Assembly (NCBI RefSeq): GCF_004366075.1
Contig: NZ_SODU01000002.1
Span: 124,001-188,000 of the forward strand
Length of the DNA: 64,000 bases
Reading direction: 5' to 3'
DNA from: Kribbella pratensis
GTDB taxonomy: Bacteria > Actinomycetota > Actinomycetes > Propionibacteriales > Kribbellaceae
Shown here: positions 8,695-19,113 of the stretch, piece after piece
How positions within the stretch are numbered: the stretch's first letter is position 1
Layout of the letters: every line of letters starts with the position of its first letter
Translations under genes and position numbers: made by a program
The notes under the pieces: model-generated
The model's database searches: none
Seen by the model: the letters and a program-made list of their open reading frames with translations, nothing else
Told to the model about the DNA's origin: nothing

Positions 8695-11150
8695 GAACCT
8701 TCGACACTTCGCACTGCCGTTGGGAGGTCTCGGCACCGGCACCGTCGCGCTGGCCGGCAACGGTGCGCTGCGGCAATGGCAGCTGCACAACATCGGCAAC
8801 CACGAAGGACATGTGCCGGACAGCTTCTTCGCGATCCGCCTCTCCCGGATCGAGCCGCCGCTCGACGAGATCCGCCTCCTCCAAGGCCTGCCGCTGGACC
8901 CCACCGACACCCCGCTGGTCACCGATGACGTCGTACCGGCTGGCGAGCAACGACTGCACGAGGTCATCCCGTCGATCGGTACGACGAAGGTGACCGCTAC
9001 CTATCCCCGCGCCCGTGTGGTGTACGAGACGGAGCTGCCGATCGAGATCAGCCTGGACGTGTTCAACCCGTTGGTGCCGTCGGACGCGGCCGCCAGCTCG
9101 CAGCCGGTCGTCGGGTTCACGTTCACGCTGCACAACCCGGGTGACATCGCCATCCACGGCAAGCTCGCAAGCGCGCTCCAGAACTCGGTCGGCTGGGACG
9201 GCGTCACCCCGGTCGACGGCGTGTCCTGCAGCCTGTACGGCGGCAACACGAACCGCACCCGCCGCAGCGGCGGCTGGACCTCACTCGTCCTCGAAAACAC
9301 CACGCTTCCTCTCGATCACCCCGGTTCCGGGCAGCTGGTACTCGCGACCGACTCTGACGCGTTCACTCACCCGCAATGGTCCCGTCCGGACGAATTCGTT
9401 GCCTTCCTCAACGGCCCCGTACACCAGGCGAGCGGTGCCAGCGCTCCGGGCACCACCTGGAACGGCGGCCTGGCGGTGCCGTTCAACCTCCGACCAGGTG
9501 AGACCGCCACGGTCCGGTTCGTGATCGCGTGGCACTTCCCGAACCGATATGTCGACTTCAACCAGTTCGGACCGCACCCGGAGTACGGTCACACCCGCTT
9601 CTGGCTCGGCAACGCGTACACCCGTCGTACGCCGGACGCCGTCGCCGCGGCCGACCACTTCATCGAGCACTGGTCCGAACTGGAAACACTGACGACCGCC
9701 TGGACGGAGGCGTTCGAGGAGAGCAGTCTGCCCGGCGAGGCCGGTGCACGGCTAGCAGCGCTAGCGGCCGATGTACGGAGTCCAACCGTCTTCCAGACCG
9801 CGGACGGCGACGTACTCGGATTCGAAGGCGTCCTCGGCGCGTCCACCGCGATGTGGGGCGGCCGGTACGGCGGCTCGTGTCCGCTCAACTGCACGCACGT
9901 GTGGAACTACGAGCAGACGCTGTCGCGCCTCTTCCCGGCGCTGGAGCAGAACATGCGTGACACGGAGTACGACGTCATGCAGGCACCGGAGGGGTACATC
10001 CCGCACCGGGTCCGTGCACCGCTCTACGTGAAGCAACTGTGGGACGTGGTGATCGGTGGACCGGAAGAGCCGGCCCTGGACGGGATGCTGGGCGCGGTAC
10101 TCAAGACATATAGAGAGGTACGGCAGGGCGCCGGTCTGGACTGGTTGGTTCGACGTTGGCCTCAGGTGGTGCGCCTACTCGACCACATCCACGGCAAGTG
10201 GCTGCGGGACGGCGTACTGCGTGGCATCCAGCCCAGTACGCACGACATCGACCTGTGCGGTGTCAACTCGTTCATGGGCACCCTGTGGCTCGCTGCACTA
10301 CGTGCGGCGGAGGAGATGGCGCTACTGCTCGGCGAGGACGCCAAGGAGTACCGCAGCCTGTTCGACACGGGCAGCACGGCGTACGACGAACTGCTCTTCA
10401 CAGGCGAGTACTACCGGCAGATCCTGGACCCGGAGGAGACCCGTGACTTCCAGTGGGGTGACGGCTGCCTGGCCGACCAGCTGATCGGGCAGTGGTGGGC
10501 GCACCAGCTGGACCTCGGCTACCTGCTCCCGGAGGACCACGTGCGTACAGCGCTGCGAAACGTCGTACGGCACAACCTGCGGACCGGTTTCCGCGACTTC
10601 GACCACCCCTACCGCGTCTTCGCCGACGGCGACGACACCGGACTCCTCATGTGCACCTGGCCACACGGCGGCCGCCCCGACATCCCCACCCGGTACTGCG
10701 ACGAGGTCTGGACCCGGCTCGGAGTACCAGGTCGCCGCCCACTGCCTCTACGAAGGCCTCACCGCCGAGGGCTTGTCCATCCTGCAAGGCCTCTGGACCA
10801 GGTACGACGGAACCCGCCGCAACCCGTTCAACCCGATCGAGTGCGGCGACCACTACATCCGCAACGCCGCGGGCTGGTCCGTCCTCGAAGCCCTCACCGG
10901 CTACCGCCACAACGCGATCACCAAGACCATCACCTTCGCGCCCCTCCCCCCGGCCCGATCAGGCAACACCTGGCGCTTTCCCTTCACCACCAACACCGGC
11001 TGGGCCACCGCCACCCACAACGGCACCACCCTCACCCTCACCTGCCAAACCGGCCACCTCGACCTCCGAACAGTCCACGTGGATGGCACGCCGTACCCGA
11101 TCGACGCCCCCGTCATCCCCGGAAAACCCTTGGTGATCGCAACAACCTGA
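8678..11150 (+). pseudogene. GH116 family glycosidase with a one-base frameshift
   Basis: GH116 (beta-glucosidase/GBA2-like) protein. The ATG at 8678 follows GGAG. Frame 1 runs from MHYTGENLRHFALPLGG through the typical GSCPLNCTHVWNYEQ and GDGCLADQLIGQ segments to DEVWT at about 10711, after which it turns to arginine/proline-rich nonsense. The family motif continues in another frame as EYQVAAHCLYEG and on to a stop at 11150. Removing one C from the CCC run at 10713-10715 restores an uninterrupted protein of about 823 aa (reading VWTGSEYQVAAH). Either a real inactivating insertion or a sequencing error. The conserved STHDIDLCG segment has Asp where I would expect Glu in some relatives, so the catalytic residues need an alignment. 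Confidence 0.85.
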
Positions 11151-11166
11151 CACCTACCGTCGAGGC

Positions 11167-11652
11167 ATGGACCTCGTCGAGCGTGCGCAGGCGCTGCAGG
11201 CCGAGGCCCAGGAGCTCTATCGACTCCTGGACCTCGGCACGGCCTTCCCCTGGCAACCTGTGCTGATCGGGAGCGCGCTGTCGGGGTTGATGGTGGACCG
11301 CGACCTCGACGTCATGTTCGACGCCCCGGACGCGACGACCGCCGCCATCCTCAACGGCCTGATCACCCTGGCCGGCCGGGTGGAGTTGCGCAGCGTCGAC
11401 TTCCGAGACGAGCGAGCGGACCGCCGCCCCACACCAGCAATCACCGACGAACGCTTCTACGCGGTGTTGCACACCGACGACTGGAAGATCGACCTGACTT
11501 TCTGGCTGCATGTGGTGAAGCGACCGCATGTGGCTGATGCGCTGCGGCTGAAGGGAGCGAGCGATGGGCAGCGGCGGCGGATTCTGGAGTCGAAGGATGC
11601 CGATGCCGACAGGGACAGTTCGGCGATCTACGCCGCCGTTCTCGGGAAATAG
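11167..11652 (+). CDS. Nucleotidyltransferase-like protein
   Basis: A 161-aa protein of unknown role. The segment GSALSGLMVDRDLDVMF (residues about 37-53) matches the GSxxxG...D-x-D core of the minimal nucleotidyltransferase fold, and WKIDLTF later could supply the third acidic residue. It starts 16 bp after the glycosidase and ends at a strong bidirectional hairpin. It may act on a small molecule or be an inactive homologue; I cannot tell which. Confidence 0.6.
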   Translation: MDLVERAQALQAEAQELYRLLDLGTAFPWQPVLIGSALSGLMVDRDLDVMFDAPDATTAAILNGLITLAGRVELRSVDFRDERADRRPTPAITDERFYAVLHTDDWKIDLTFWLHVVKRPHVADALRLKGASDGQRRRILESKDADADRDSSAIYAAVLGK

Positions 11653-11654
11653 AA

Positions 11655-11696
11655 GAGTGCCGGCCGTCCGGCAACGCCACCGGACGGGCGGCACTC
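11655..11696. terminator. Bidirectional terminator hairpin
   Basis: GAGTGCCGGCCGTCCGG (11655-11671) pairs with CCGGACGGGCGGCACTC (11680-11696): 16 of 17 bp with an 8-nt loop. It lies between two convergent genes and can serve both. Confidence 0.8.
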
Positions 11697-11698
11697 GA

Positions 11699-12079
11699 TC
11701 AGGGGAGTCCTAGTTCGGCGGACTCTTTGTCGGTGAAGAGGCGGGAGCGGATCAGGAAGCGGACGCCCTCGGGGGCCTCCACCGAGAAGCCGCTGCCTCG
11801 GCCTTTCACCACGTCGACGGTGAGTTGGGTGTGCTTCCAGTACTCGTACTGGTTCGCGGACATCCAGAAGGCGATCGGATCGTCTACCCCGTCGACGACC
11901 AGGTCACCGAGATGCACGTCCGCGGACCCCGTGATGAATTCCCCGTCCGGGTAACACATCGGCGAGCTGCCGTCGCAGCAGCCACCGGACTGGTGGAACA
12001 TCAGCGGACCGTGCATCCCGGTGAGGCGGCGCAGCCACTCCGCCGCCTCGTCCGTCAACAACACCTTCTCGACCGTCAT
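11699..12079 (-). CDS. DUF779 family protein
   Basis: A 126-aa protein of the DUF779 family, recognised by the N-terminal cysteine cluster (SGGCCDGSSPMC, about residues 31-42) and by its place directly behind an aldehyde dehydrogenase. It is 4 bp downstream of that gene on the same strand, so it is co-transcribed. The function of DUF779 is not established; constant linkage to NAD-dependent aldehyde dehydrogenases suggests an accessory role, possibly binding metal through the cysteines. Confidence 0.85.
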   Translation of the reverse strand: MTVEKVLLTDEAAEWLRRLTGMHGPLMFHQSGGCCDGSSPMCYPDGEFITGSADVHLGDLVVDGVDDPIAFWMSANQYEYWKHTQLTVDVVKGRGSGFSVEAPEGVRFLIRSRLFTDKESAELGLP

Positions 12080-12083
12080 GAGC

Positions 12084-13607
<1,524 letters not shown>

Positions 13608-13690
13608 TGGTTCTCCTTCGGATACCCGACGTTGAACCGAAGGTAGGAGAATGAACGTTGCACCGACGTTGCAGCGCGGAGTGAGGCGGC
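13608..13690. promoter_or_regulatory. Divergent control region with ACGTTGCA repeats
   Basis: Between the aldehyde dehydrogenase and its regulator. ACGTTGCA occurs at 13655-13662 and 13666-13673, 11 bp apart and so on the same helix face, with a related ACGTTGAA at 13629-13636. A 7-bp inverted repeat CCTTCGG/CCGAAGG spans 13615-13643. The direct repeats are good candidates for the binding site of the adjacent GAF regulator. Confidence 0.45.
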
Positions 13691-15142
13691 ATGGACGCAC
13701 CGGATCAGGCCCGCCGGTTGAGCGAGTTGTACGACGAGGTTCTCGGCGGCGGCCGGGCAACGGCCGACCCGCGCCCGCTCGTTGCCGCTTCCTGGGAGCG
13801 CTCTCTGGCGGCCGCGGTCGATCCCGAGCTCGACGCGCCGCCGGTGATCGTCGACCCGGACGTGGTCGCGGCGCTCCGCGAGAACCACCCGCTGCAGGCC
13901 GTCCTCCCGGTGCTCCGGCAGACGCTGACCACGATCGCCGACGAGGCGTCGCACATCATGATCATCACCGACGCGCAGGGGACGATCCTGTGGCGCGAGG
14001 GATCGTCGGAGGTGAAACGCCAGGCCGACCGGATCGCGCTGTCCGAGGGTGCGGTCTGGTCGGAGGAGAAGATCGGGACGAACGGCATGGGTACGTCGCT
14101 CGCCGTCGGCCAACCGGTCCAGATCCACTCGGCCGAGCACCTGGTCCGCCGGATCCACGAATGGACCTGCGCCGCCGCGCCGGTCCACGATCCCGACACC
14201 GGCAAGCTGCTCGGCGCGGTCGACGTCTCCGGACCGCTGCGCACGGTCCACCCCGCCATGGTCGCCCTGGTGACCGCGGCGGCTCAGCTCGCCGAAGGAC
14301 AGCTGCGGGTCCGGATGGCCGCCGCCGACGAGATGCTTCGCGCCCGCAACATGCGGCACCTGATGGCGCTCGGCGATGCGCCGGGGGCCTTGCTGACCCC
14401 GACCGGCCGCGTGCTCGCCGTCCAGCCGCTCGAATGGTTGCCCGACCGCCTCGTCGTACCGGACGGCGCCGACCGCATCGACCTCGGCGACGGCCGGGAA
14501 GGTCTGCTGGAGCGCCTGGACGAGGGCTTCCTGCTCCGCATGCCCGGTACGCCGGTACGCCGTACGCGACCGTCGTTGCGGTTGAAGCTGCTCGGCTCGG
14601 GACAGCCGATCGCGGTCGTCGACGGCCGCGAGATCGCGCTGACATTGCGGCGCGCCGAAGTACTCGCACTGTTGTTACTGCAGCCGACCGGGCTCACAGC
14701 CGACCAGTTGATGCTCCAGTTGTACGGCGACGAGGGCAACCCGACGACGGTCCGCGCCGAGATGCACCGGCTGCGGAACCTGCTCGGCGGCGGAGTCCTC
14801 GACACCAAGCCGTACCGCATCATCGCGGACGTCACCGGCGACGTGACCGAAGTACAGGCCGCGCTGCGCCGCGGCGATCTGCCGAAGGCCCTCGAGCTGT
14901 ACGCCGGTCCGCTGCTCGCCCGCTCCGACGCCCCGGCACTGCGCTCCGAACGTGACGAACTCGACGCCACTCTGCGCCGCGCCGTCCTGGACGCTGCCGA
15001 CGCGGACATGCTCTGGCAGTTCGCGCAGACGCCGGTCGGCGCCGAGGACCTCGAAATCTTCGAGGCCCTCGAGGCCCGTCTGCCCGTGGACGACCCGCGC
15101 CGCCCGGCGATCGCTGCCCGCCTCGCGCGGCTCGTCGACTGA
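13691..15142 (+). CDS. GAF-domain transcriptional regulator (AcoR-like sensor, winged-helix output)
   Basis: A 483-aa regulator. The N-terminal half (about 60-200) is the GAF sensor region of AcoR-type activators ([38 protein letters not shown]). Instead of the AAA+ sigma-54 activation domain, absent as expected in actinomycetes, the C-terminal part has a winged-helix segment ([17 protein letters not shown] ... [15 protein letters not shown], about 315-365) followed by a short BTAD-like helical tail. It probably senses a metabolite and controls the divergent aldehyde dehydrogenase operon. Confidence 0.8.
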   Translation: MDAPDQARRLSELYDEVLGGGRATADPRPLVAASWERSLAAAVDPELDAPPVIVDPDVVAALRENHPLQAVLPVLRQTLTTIADEASHIMIITDAQGTILWREGSSEVKRQADRIALSEGAVWSEEKIGTNGMGTSLAVGQPVQIHSAEHLVRRIHEWTCAAAPVHDPDTGKLLGAVDVSGPLRTVHPAMVALVTAAAQLAEGQLRVRMAAADEMLRARNMRHLMALGDAPGALLTPTGRVLAVQPLEWLPDRLVVPDGADRIDLGDGREGLLERLDEGFLLRMPGTPVRRTRPSLRLKLLGSGQPIAVVDGREIALTLRRAEVLALLLLQPTGLTADQLMLQLYGDEGNPTTVRAEMHRLRNLLGGGVLDTKPYRIIADVTGDVTEVQAALRRGDLPKALELYAGPLLARSDAPALRSERDELDATLRRAVLDAADADMLWQFAQTPVGAEDLEIFEALEARLPVDDPRRPAIAARLARLVD

Positions 15143-15153
15143 GCGGACGCCCA

Positions 15154-15235
15154 CCACTCAGCAACCTGTGCCGCAAGGCGCCCGAGGCGGTCCGGCGAGC
15201 GTGCGCCCCCGCGCACGCCGCCGTTTGGTGAGTGG
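15154..15235. terminator. Convergent terminator region
   Basis: GCGTGCGC (15199-15206) and GCGCACGC (15211-15218) form an 8-bp stem with a CCCC loop. CCACTCA (15154-15160) and TGAGTGG (15229-15235) can pair outside it. The region separates two convergent genes. Confidence 0.55.
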
Positions 15236-15248
15236 CTGAGGTCCGCCT

Positions 15249-15776
15249 TCACTCGCGGCCGACGAGGATCCACATGTAGTCGCGGTTCTTGGTCGGGAAC
15301 GTGGCGGTCTTGTTGCTGACTTCCTTGGTCTTCTTGCAGTCGCTGCTGGTGTACTTCCAGCGCACCACCTGGACCCGCCACGACTGCTTGAGCTGATGCA
15401 GGCGGCGTACCTTGTTGGCCGGCACTTCGGCGGTGTACGACCAACTGTCGGTGATCGCGTGGGACTTGCCGACCGTCTTGGAGTACTTGTTCTGGATCTC
15501 GGCGATCACCAGCGGGATGCTGACCCCGAGGTCACCGGACCAGGACGAGTTCGACTCCGAGGTAGCGGTCTTCTGGTAGGTGATCCGGCCCGGCCCCTCC
15601 ATCCAGTCGCTGTAGAGGTTCGTGCCGACGTACACCTCGTGCCCGCCGCGGGTGTACCAGTTGACGGTGTTCGTGTCGCACTTCTTGGCCACGGCCGGTG
15701 CCGCGCTCGCCGCGGCCGGCACCACCAGACCGGTCGCGATCAGTACTCCAGCAGCGATTACCCGACGAAGACGCAT
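15249..15776 (-). CDS. Small secreted protein of unknown function
   Basis: A 175-aa protein with a clear signal peptide (MRLRRVIAAGVLIATGLVVP ... AASA). The mature part has two cysteines (near KKCDT and SSDCKK) that could form a disulfide. Its middle is rich in alternating Ser/Thr and hydrophobic residues (TATSESNSSWSGDLGVSI, then GKSHAITDSWSYTAEVPANK), a texture seen in aerolysin/ETX-type beta-hairpin proteins, but no firm family can be assigned. The same frame stays open upstream to 19412, which is only a shadow of genes on the other strand. Confidence 0.7.
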   Translation of the reverse strand: MRLRRVIAAGVLIATGLVVPAAASAAPAVAKKCDTNTVNWYTRGGHEVYVGTNLYSDWMEGPGRITYQKTATSESNSSWSGDLGVSIPLVIAEIQNKYSKTVGKSHAITDSWSYTAEVPANKVRRLHQLKQSWRVQVVRWKYTSSDCKKTKEVSNKTATFPTKNRDYMWILVGRE

Positions 15777-15965
15777 GGTTCTCTCCCACCGAAACCGATT
15801 GACAGATACTGCGGTTGCAGTGGTTAGAAACTTACGGATTGGTCCACCACGAGCACAACGAACCTTCTGTAACGCTGTGTGTCGGTTTGGTGACAGCGGA
15901 ATTGGCGGCGTGACGAGCCCTACACAGACATGACTGACGGGTAACCGACCAATAACATCGCTGGT
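15777..15965. promoter_or_regulatory. Divergent intergenic region with an ACTGC/GCAGT dyad
   Basis: Separates the secreted protein from the Fe-S oxidoreductase. ACTGC (15808-15812) and GCAGT (15817-15821) form a short perfect dyad about 30 bp upstream of the secreted-protein start. I cannot place convincing promoter boxes for the oxidoreductase. Confidence 0.3.
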
Positions 15966-18128
15966 ATGCAGATCCTCGCCATCGTCGTCTCGCTCGCGGT
16001 GACACTGGTCGCCGTCGCGCTGTTCGGCAAGACGATCGGGCACATCGTGTCCGTGATCAAGCTCGGTCAGCCGGTCTCCCGGACCGATGAGCCGGGCAAG
16101 CGGACCGTCACCCTGGTCAAGGAATCCCTCGGCCACACCCGGATGCTGCAGTGGAGCCACATCGGGGTGATGCACTGGTTCGTCGCGTTCGGGTTCATCG
16201 GGCTGTTCCTCAGCCTGGTGACGGCGTTCGGCCAGCTCTTCGACCCGCACTGGGCACTGCCGATCATCGGGCACTGGTTCGTGTTCGAGTGGGTCAGTGA
16301 GGCGCTCAGCTGGACCGGCCTGCTGTCGATCATCGGTCTGATCGCGATCCGGTTGCGCAACCTGCCGCGTCGCTCGGGCGGCGAGGAGGGCCGGTACTCG
16401 CGGTTCTACGGATCGGTGTCCTGGCAGGCCTACTACGTCGAGTACACAATCCTCGGCGTACTGATCTGCATCCTGTTGCTGCGCGGTCTCGAGTACCAAC
16501 TCGGAGCAGGCGACAAGTTCCACTTCCCGATGACGTTCTTCCTGGGCAGCGGACTGTTCGGCGGGCTGAGCGAGCACGGTCTGGAGAACGCGGTCTACCT
16601 GGTCGCGATGGTCAAGATCCTGATCTCGTTCGCGTGGATGATCACGATCTCGCTGAACGCGACGATGGGCGTGGCCTGGCACCGGTTCACCGCCTGGCCG
16701 AACATCTGGTTCAAGCGCAAGGCCGACGGCGGTACGGCGCTCGGCGCGCTGCAGCCGATCTCGGTCAACGGCGCCCCGATCGACTTCGAGAACATCGACG
16801 AGCTGGACGAGGACGCGGCGCTCGGTGTCGGCAAGGTCGAGGACTTCACCTGGAAGGGCCTGCTCGACTTCACCACCTGCACCGAGTGCGGGCGGTGCCA
16901 GTCGCAGTGCCCGGCGTGGAACACCGACAAGCCGTTGTCGCCGAAGCTGATCATGATGAACCTGCGCGAGCACGCGTACGCCAAGGCGCCGTACCTGCTG
17001 GCCGCCGATGACGACGCCCGCAAGTCGTTGCCGGAACTGGTGCTCGCCGAACAGGACAAGCCCTTGGTCGGGCCCGCGGACGTCGCGGTCATCGACGAGG
17101 ACGCACTGTGGGCGTGTACGTCGTGCGGTGCGTGCGTGCAGCAGTGCCCGGTCGACATCGAGCACGTCGACGCGATCATGGACATGCGCCGGTACCAGGT
17201 GCTGATCGAGTCGTCGTTCCCGTCCGAGCTCAACGGGCTGTTCAAGGGTCTGGAGAACAAGGGCAACCCGTGGAACATGAACCCGTCCGGCCGGATGGAC
17301 TGGGCCAAGGACCTGCCGTTCGAGGTCAAGCAGGTCGGTTCGGACGTCGAGTCGCTGGACGAGGTCGAGTACCTGTTCTGGGTCGGCTGCGCCGGTGCGT
17401 TCGAGGACCGCGCCAAGAAGACCACGCAGGCAGTGGCCGAGCTGTTGAACATCGCCGGCGTTTCGTTCGCCGTACTCGGTGACGGCGAGACCTGCACCGG
17501 TGACCCGGCGCGGCGGTCCGGCAACGAGTTCGTGTTCCAGCAGTTGGCGATGCAGAACGCGGAGGTCTTCAAGGAGACGAACGTCAAGAAGGTCGTCTCG
17601 ACCTGTGCGCACTGCTTCAACACATTGAAGAACGAGTACTCGCAGCTGGGCGTCGAGCTCGACGTCATCCACCACACGCAGTTGCTGAACCGGCTGGTCC
17701 GCGACGGCAAGCTGACCCCGGTCGCGCCGGCCGACAGCTCGCTCAACGGGCAGAAGATCACGTACCACGACCCGTGCTACCTCGGCCGCCACAACCAGGT
17801 GTACGACGCCCCGCGCGAGCTGCTCGACATCATCCCGGGCGCGGAGTACGCCGAGATGCCGCGGAACCAGACGAAGTCGTTCTGCTGCGGCGCCGGCGGC
17901 GCGCGGATGTGGATGGAGGAGAAGCTCGGCACCCGGATCAACCTGAACCGGACCACCGAGGCGGTCGAGACCGGTGCGGATAAGATCGCCACCGGCTGCC
18001 CGTTCTGCCGGGTGATGCTGTCCGACGGCCTCACCGCCAAGCAGGCGGACGGATCGGCCCGCGAGTCCGTCGAGGTCCACGACGTGGCCCAGCTCCTGCT
18101 CACTTCCGTAAAGCGTGGGGAAAGCTGA
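15966..18128 (+). CDS. Membrane-bound heterodisulfide reductase-like Fe-S oxidoreductase
   Basis: A 720-aa fusion. The N-terminal 250 residues contain about five membrane helices with histidines, like the haem-b subunit of nitrate reductase/heterodisulfide reductase. Two [4Fe-4S] ferredoxin motifs follow (CTECGRCQSQCP near residue 305, CTSCGACVQQCP near 384) and then two CCG-type domains (TCAHCF and SFCCGAGG near 640). Actinobacterial homologues (e.g. M. tuberculosis Rv0338c) are thought to move electrons between the quinone pool and soluble partners, probably including electron-transfer flavoproteins; that role here is inferred. No operon partner is seen. Confidence 0.9.
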   Translation: MQILAIVVSLAVTLVAVALFGKTIGHIVSVIKLGQPVSRTDEPGKRTVTLVKESLGHTRMLQWSHIGVMHWFVAFGFIGLFLSLVTAFGQLFDPHWALPIIGHWFVFEWVSEALSWTGLLSIIGLIAIRLRNLPRRSGGEEGRYSRFYGSVSWQAYYVEYTILGVLICILLLRGLEYQLGAGDKFHFPMTFFLGSGLFGGLSEHGLENAVYLVAMVKILISFAWMITISLNATMGVAWHRFTAWPNIWFKRKADGGTALGALQPISVNGAPIDFENIDELDEDAALGVGKVEDFTWKGLLDFTTCTECGRCQSQCPAWNTDKPLSPKLIMMNLREHAYAKAPYLLAADDDARKSLPELVLAEQDKPLVGPADVAVIDEDALWACTSCGACVQQCPVDIEHVDAIMDMRRYQVLIESSFPSELNGLFKGLENKGNPWNMNPSGRMDWAKDLPFEVKQVGSDVESLDEVEYLFWVGCAGAFEDRAKKTTQAVAELLNIAGVSFAVLGDGETCTGDPARRSGNEFVFQQLAMQNAEVFKETNVKKVVSTCAHCFNTLKNEYSQLGVELDVIHHTQLLNRLVRDGKLTPVAPADSSLNGQKITYHDPCYLGRHNQVYDAPRELLDIIPGAEYAEMPRNQTKSFCCGAGGARMWMEEKLGTRINLNRTTEAVETGADKIATGCPFCRVMLSDGLTAKQADGSARESVEVHDVAQLLLTSVKRGES

Positions 18129-18215
18129 CCTGCAACTAGCTGCAAAACACTTCCTCCCCGGGTGGTCCAGACCATAAGATCCACCGTCTGCATCATCTGG
18201 GGAGGAAAACGCATC

Positions 18216-19016
18216 ATGAAGTTCCGCGCCGCCGTGGCCACCGCGGCCGCCGTACCGCTCGCCCTCGGCCTCGCCGCTTGCGGTGGAGAGCCCAAGGCCA
18301 CCGGCTACAAGCCGACGACTCCGGCCACCACAACGGCCGCACCCAAGCCGGCCGCCACCAGCACGTCCGCACCGGCCAAGCCGGCAACGGTCGTCCACCT
18401 GAACCGCGTGACGTTCGTCCCGGCGATGACGACGGCGGTCAGCAAGCAGAAGGCCTGGCACACGGTCGGCACGGTCACCGCCAACGGCTCGCCCCTGATG
18501 ACGATGGACGGCGTCCAGACCACGAACCCGGTCGCCATGTCCATGGAGATGTCCGGTGCGGCGTTCCAGGGCAAGACCGCGAAGATCGTCGTGATCGGGA
18601 AGACCGCCTACCTCTCGATCCCCGGGCTGACGCCGGCCGGGAAGTACAAGAAGGTCGCGTCCGGTCTGAACGACCAGCTGACCGAGCTGATCGAAGGCGG
18701 CGACCCGACCAAGATCTACAAGTCCTTCGACAAGAGCATGGTCGACGCCAAGTTCGTCCGCACCGAGACGATCGGCGGGCAGCAGCTCGACCGGTACGCC
18801 GTGACGGTGAACACCGCGAAGGCGCTGGCCCTCCAGGGCAAGAAGGTCCCGGCCGGCCTGCCGAAGACGCTGACCTACTCGATGTGGCTGGACAAGTCCC
18901 ACCTGGTCCGGCGGATGACCTTCGACCTCAGCGGTGTGTCGATGGTGATGACCATGTCCGACTACAACAAGCCGGTGAACATCACCGCGCCGCCGGCGAG
19001 CAAGATCGTGAAATAG
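18216..19016 (+). CDS. Lipoprotein, LppX/LprG-like
   Basis: A 266-aa lipoprotein. The ATG at 18216 is preceded by GGGGAGGA and gives a signal peptide ending in the lipobox GLAACGG (Cys22), then a Thr/Pro/Ala-rich linker. The remaining part (AWHTVGTVTANG ... MSMEMSG ... KKVASGLNDQ ... YAVTVNTAKA) has the curved beta-sheet texture of the LppX/LprAFG family, which carries lipids or lipoglycans across the envelope. Family placement is by resemblance only. Confidence 0.75.
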   Translation: MKFRAAVATAAAVPLALGLAACGGEPKATGYKPTTPATTTAAPKPAATSTSAPAKPATVVHLNRVTFVPAMTTAVSKQKAWHTVGTVTANGSPLMTMDGVQTTNPVAMSMEMSGAAFQGKTAKIVVIGKTAYLSIPGLTPAGKYKKVASGLNDQLTELIEGGDPTKIYKSFDKSMVDAKFVRTETIGGQQLDRYAVTVNTAKALALQGKKVPAGLPKTLTYSMWLDKSHLVRRMTFDLSGVSMVMTMSDYNKPVNITAPPASKIVK

Positions 19017-19113
19017 GCCGGAATCGGTCATTTTCCCACCCTGTTGTGTGAACTTCTCGTAATCTCCCGTTACGGATGTGATCACCTCAGGATGATCGGG
19101 TGGGTGGGTGCCG

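Noticed and set aside
10773..11150. Separate 125-aa gene after the GH116 frame
   Set aside because: It is the C-terminal end of the same glycosidase in another frame. Conserved family sequence continues across the one-base shift.
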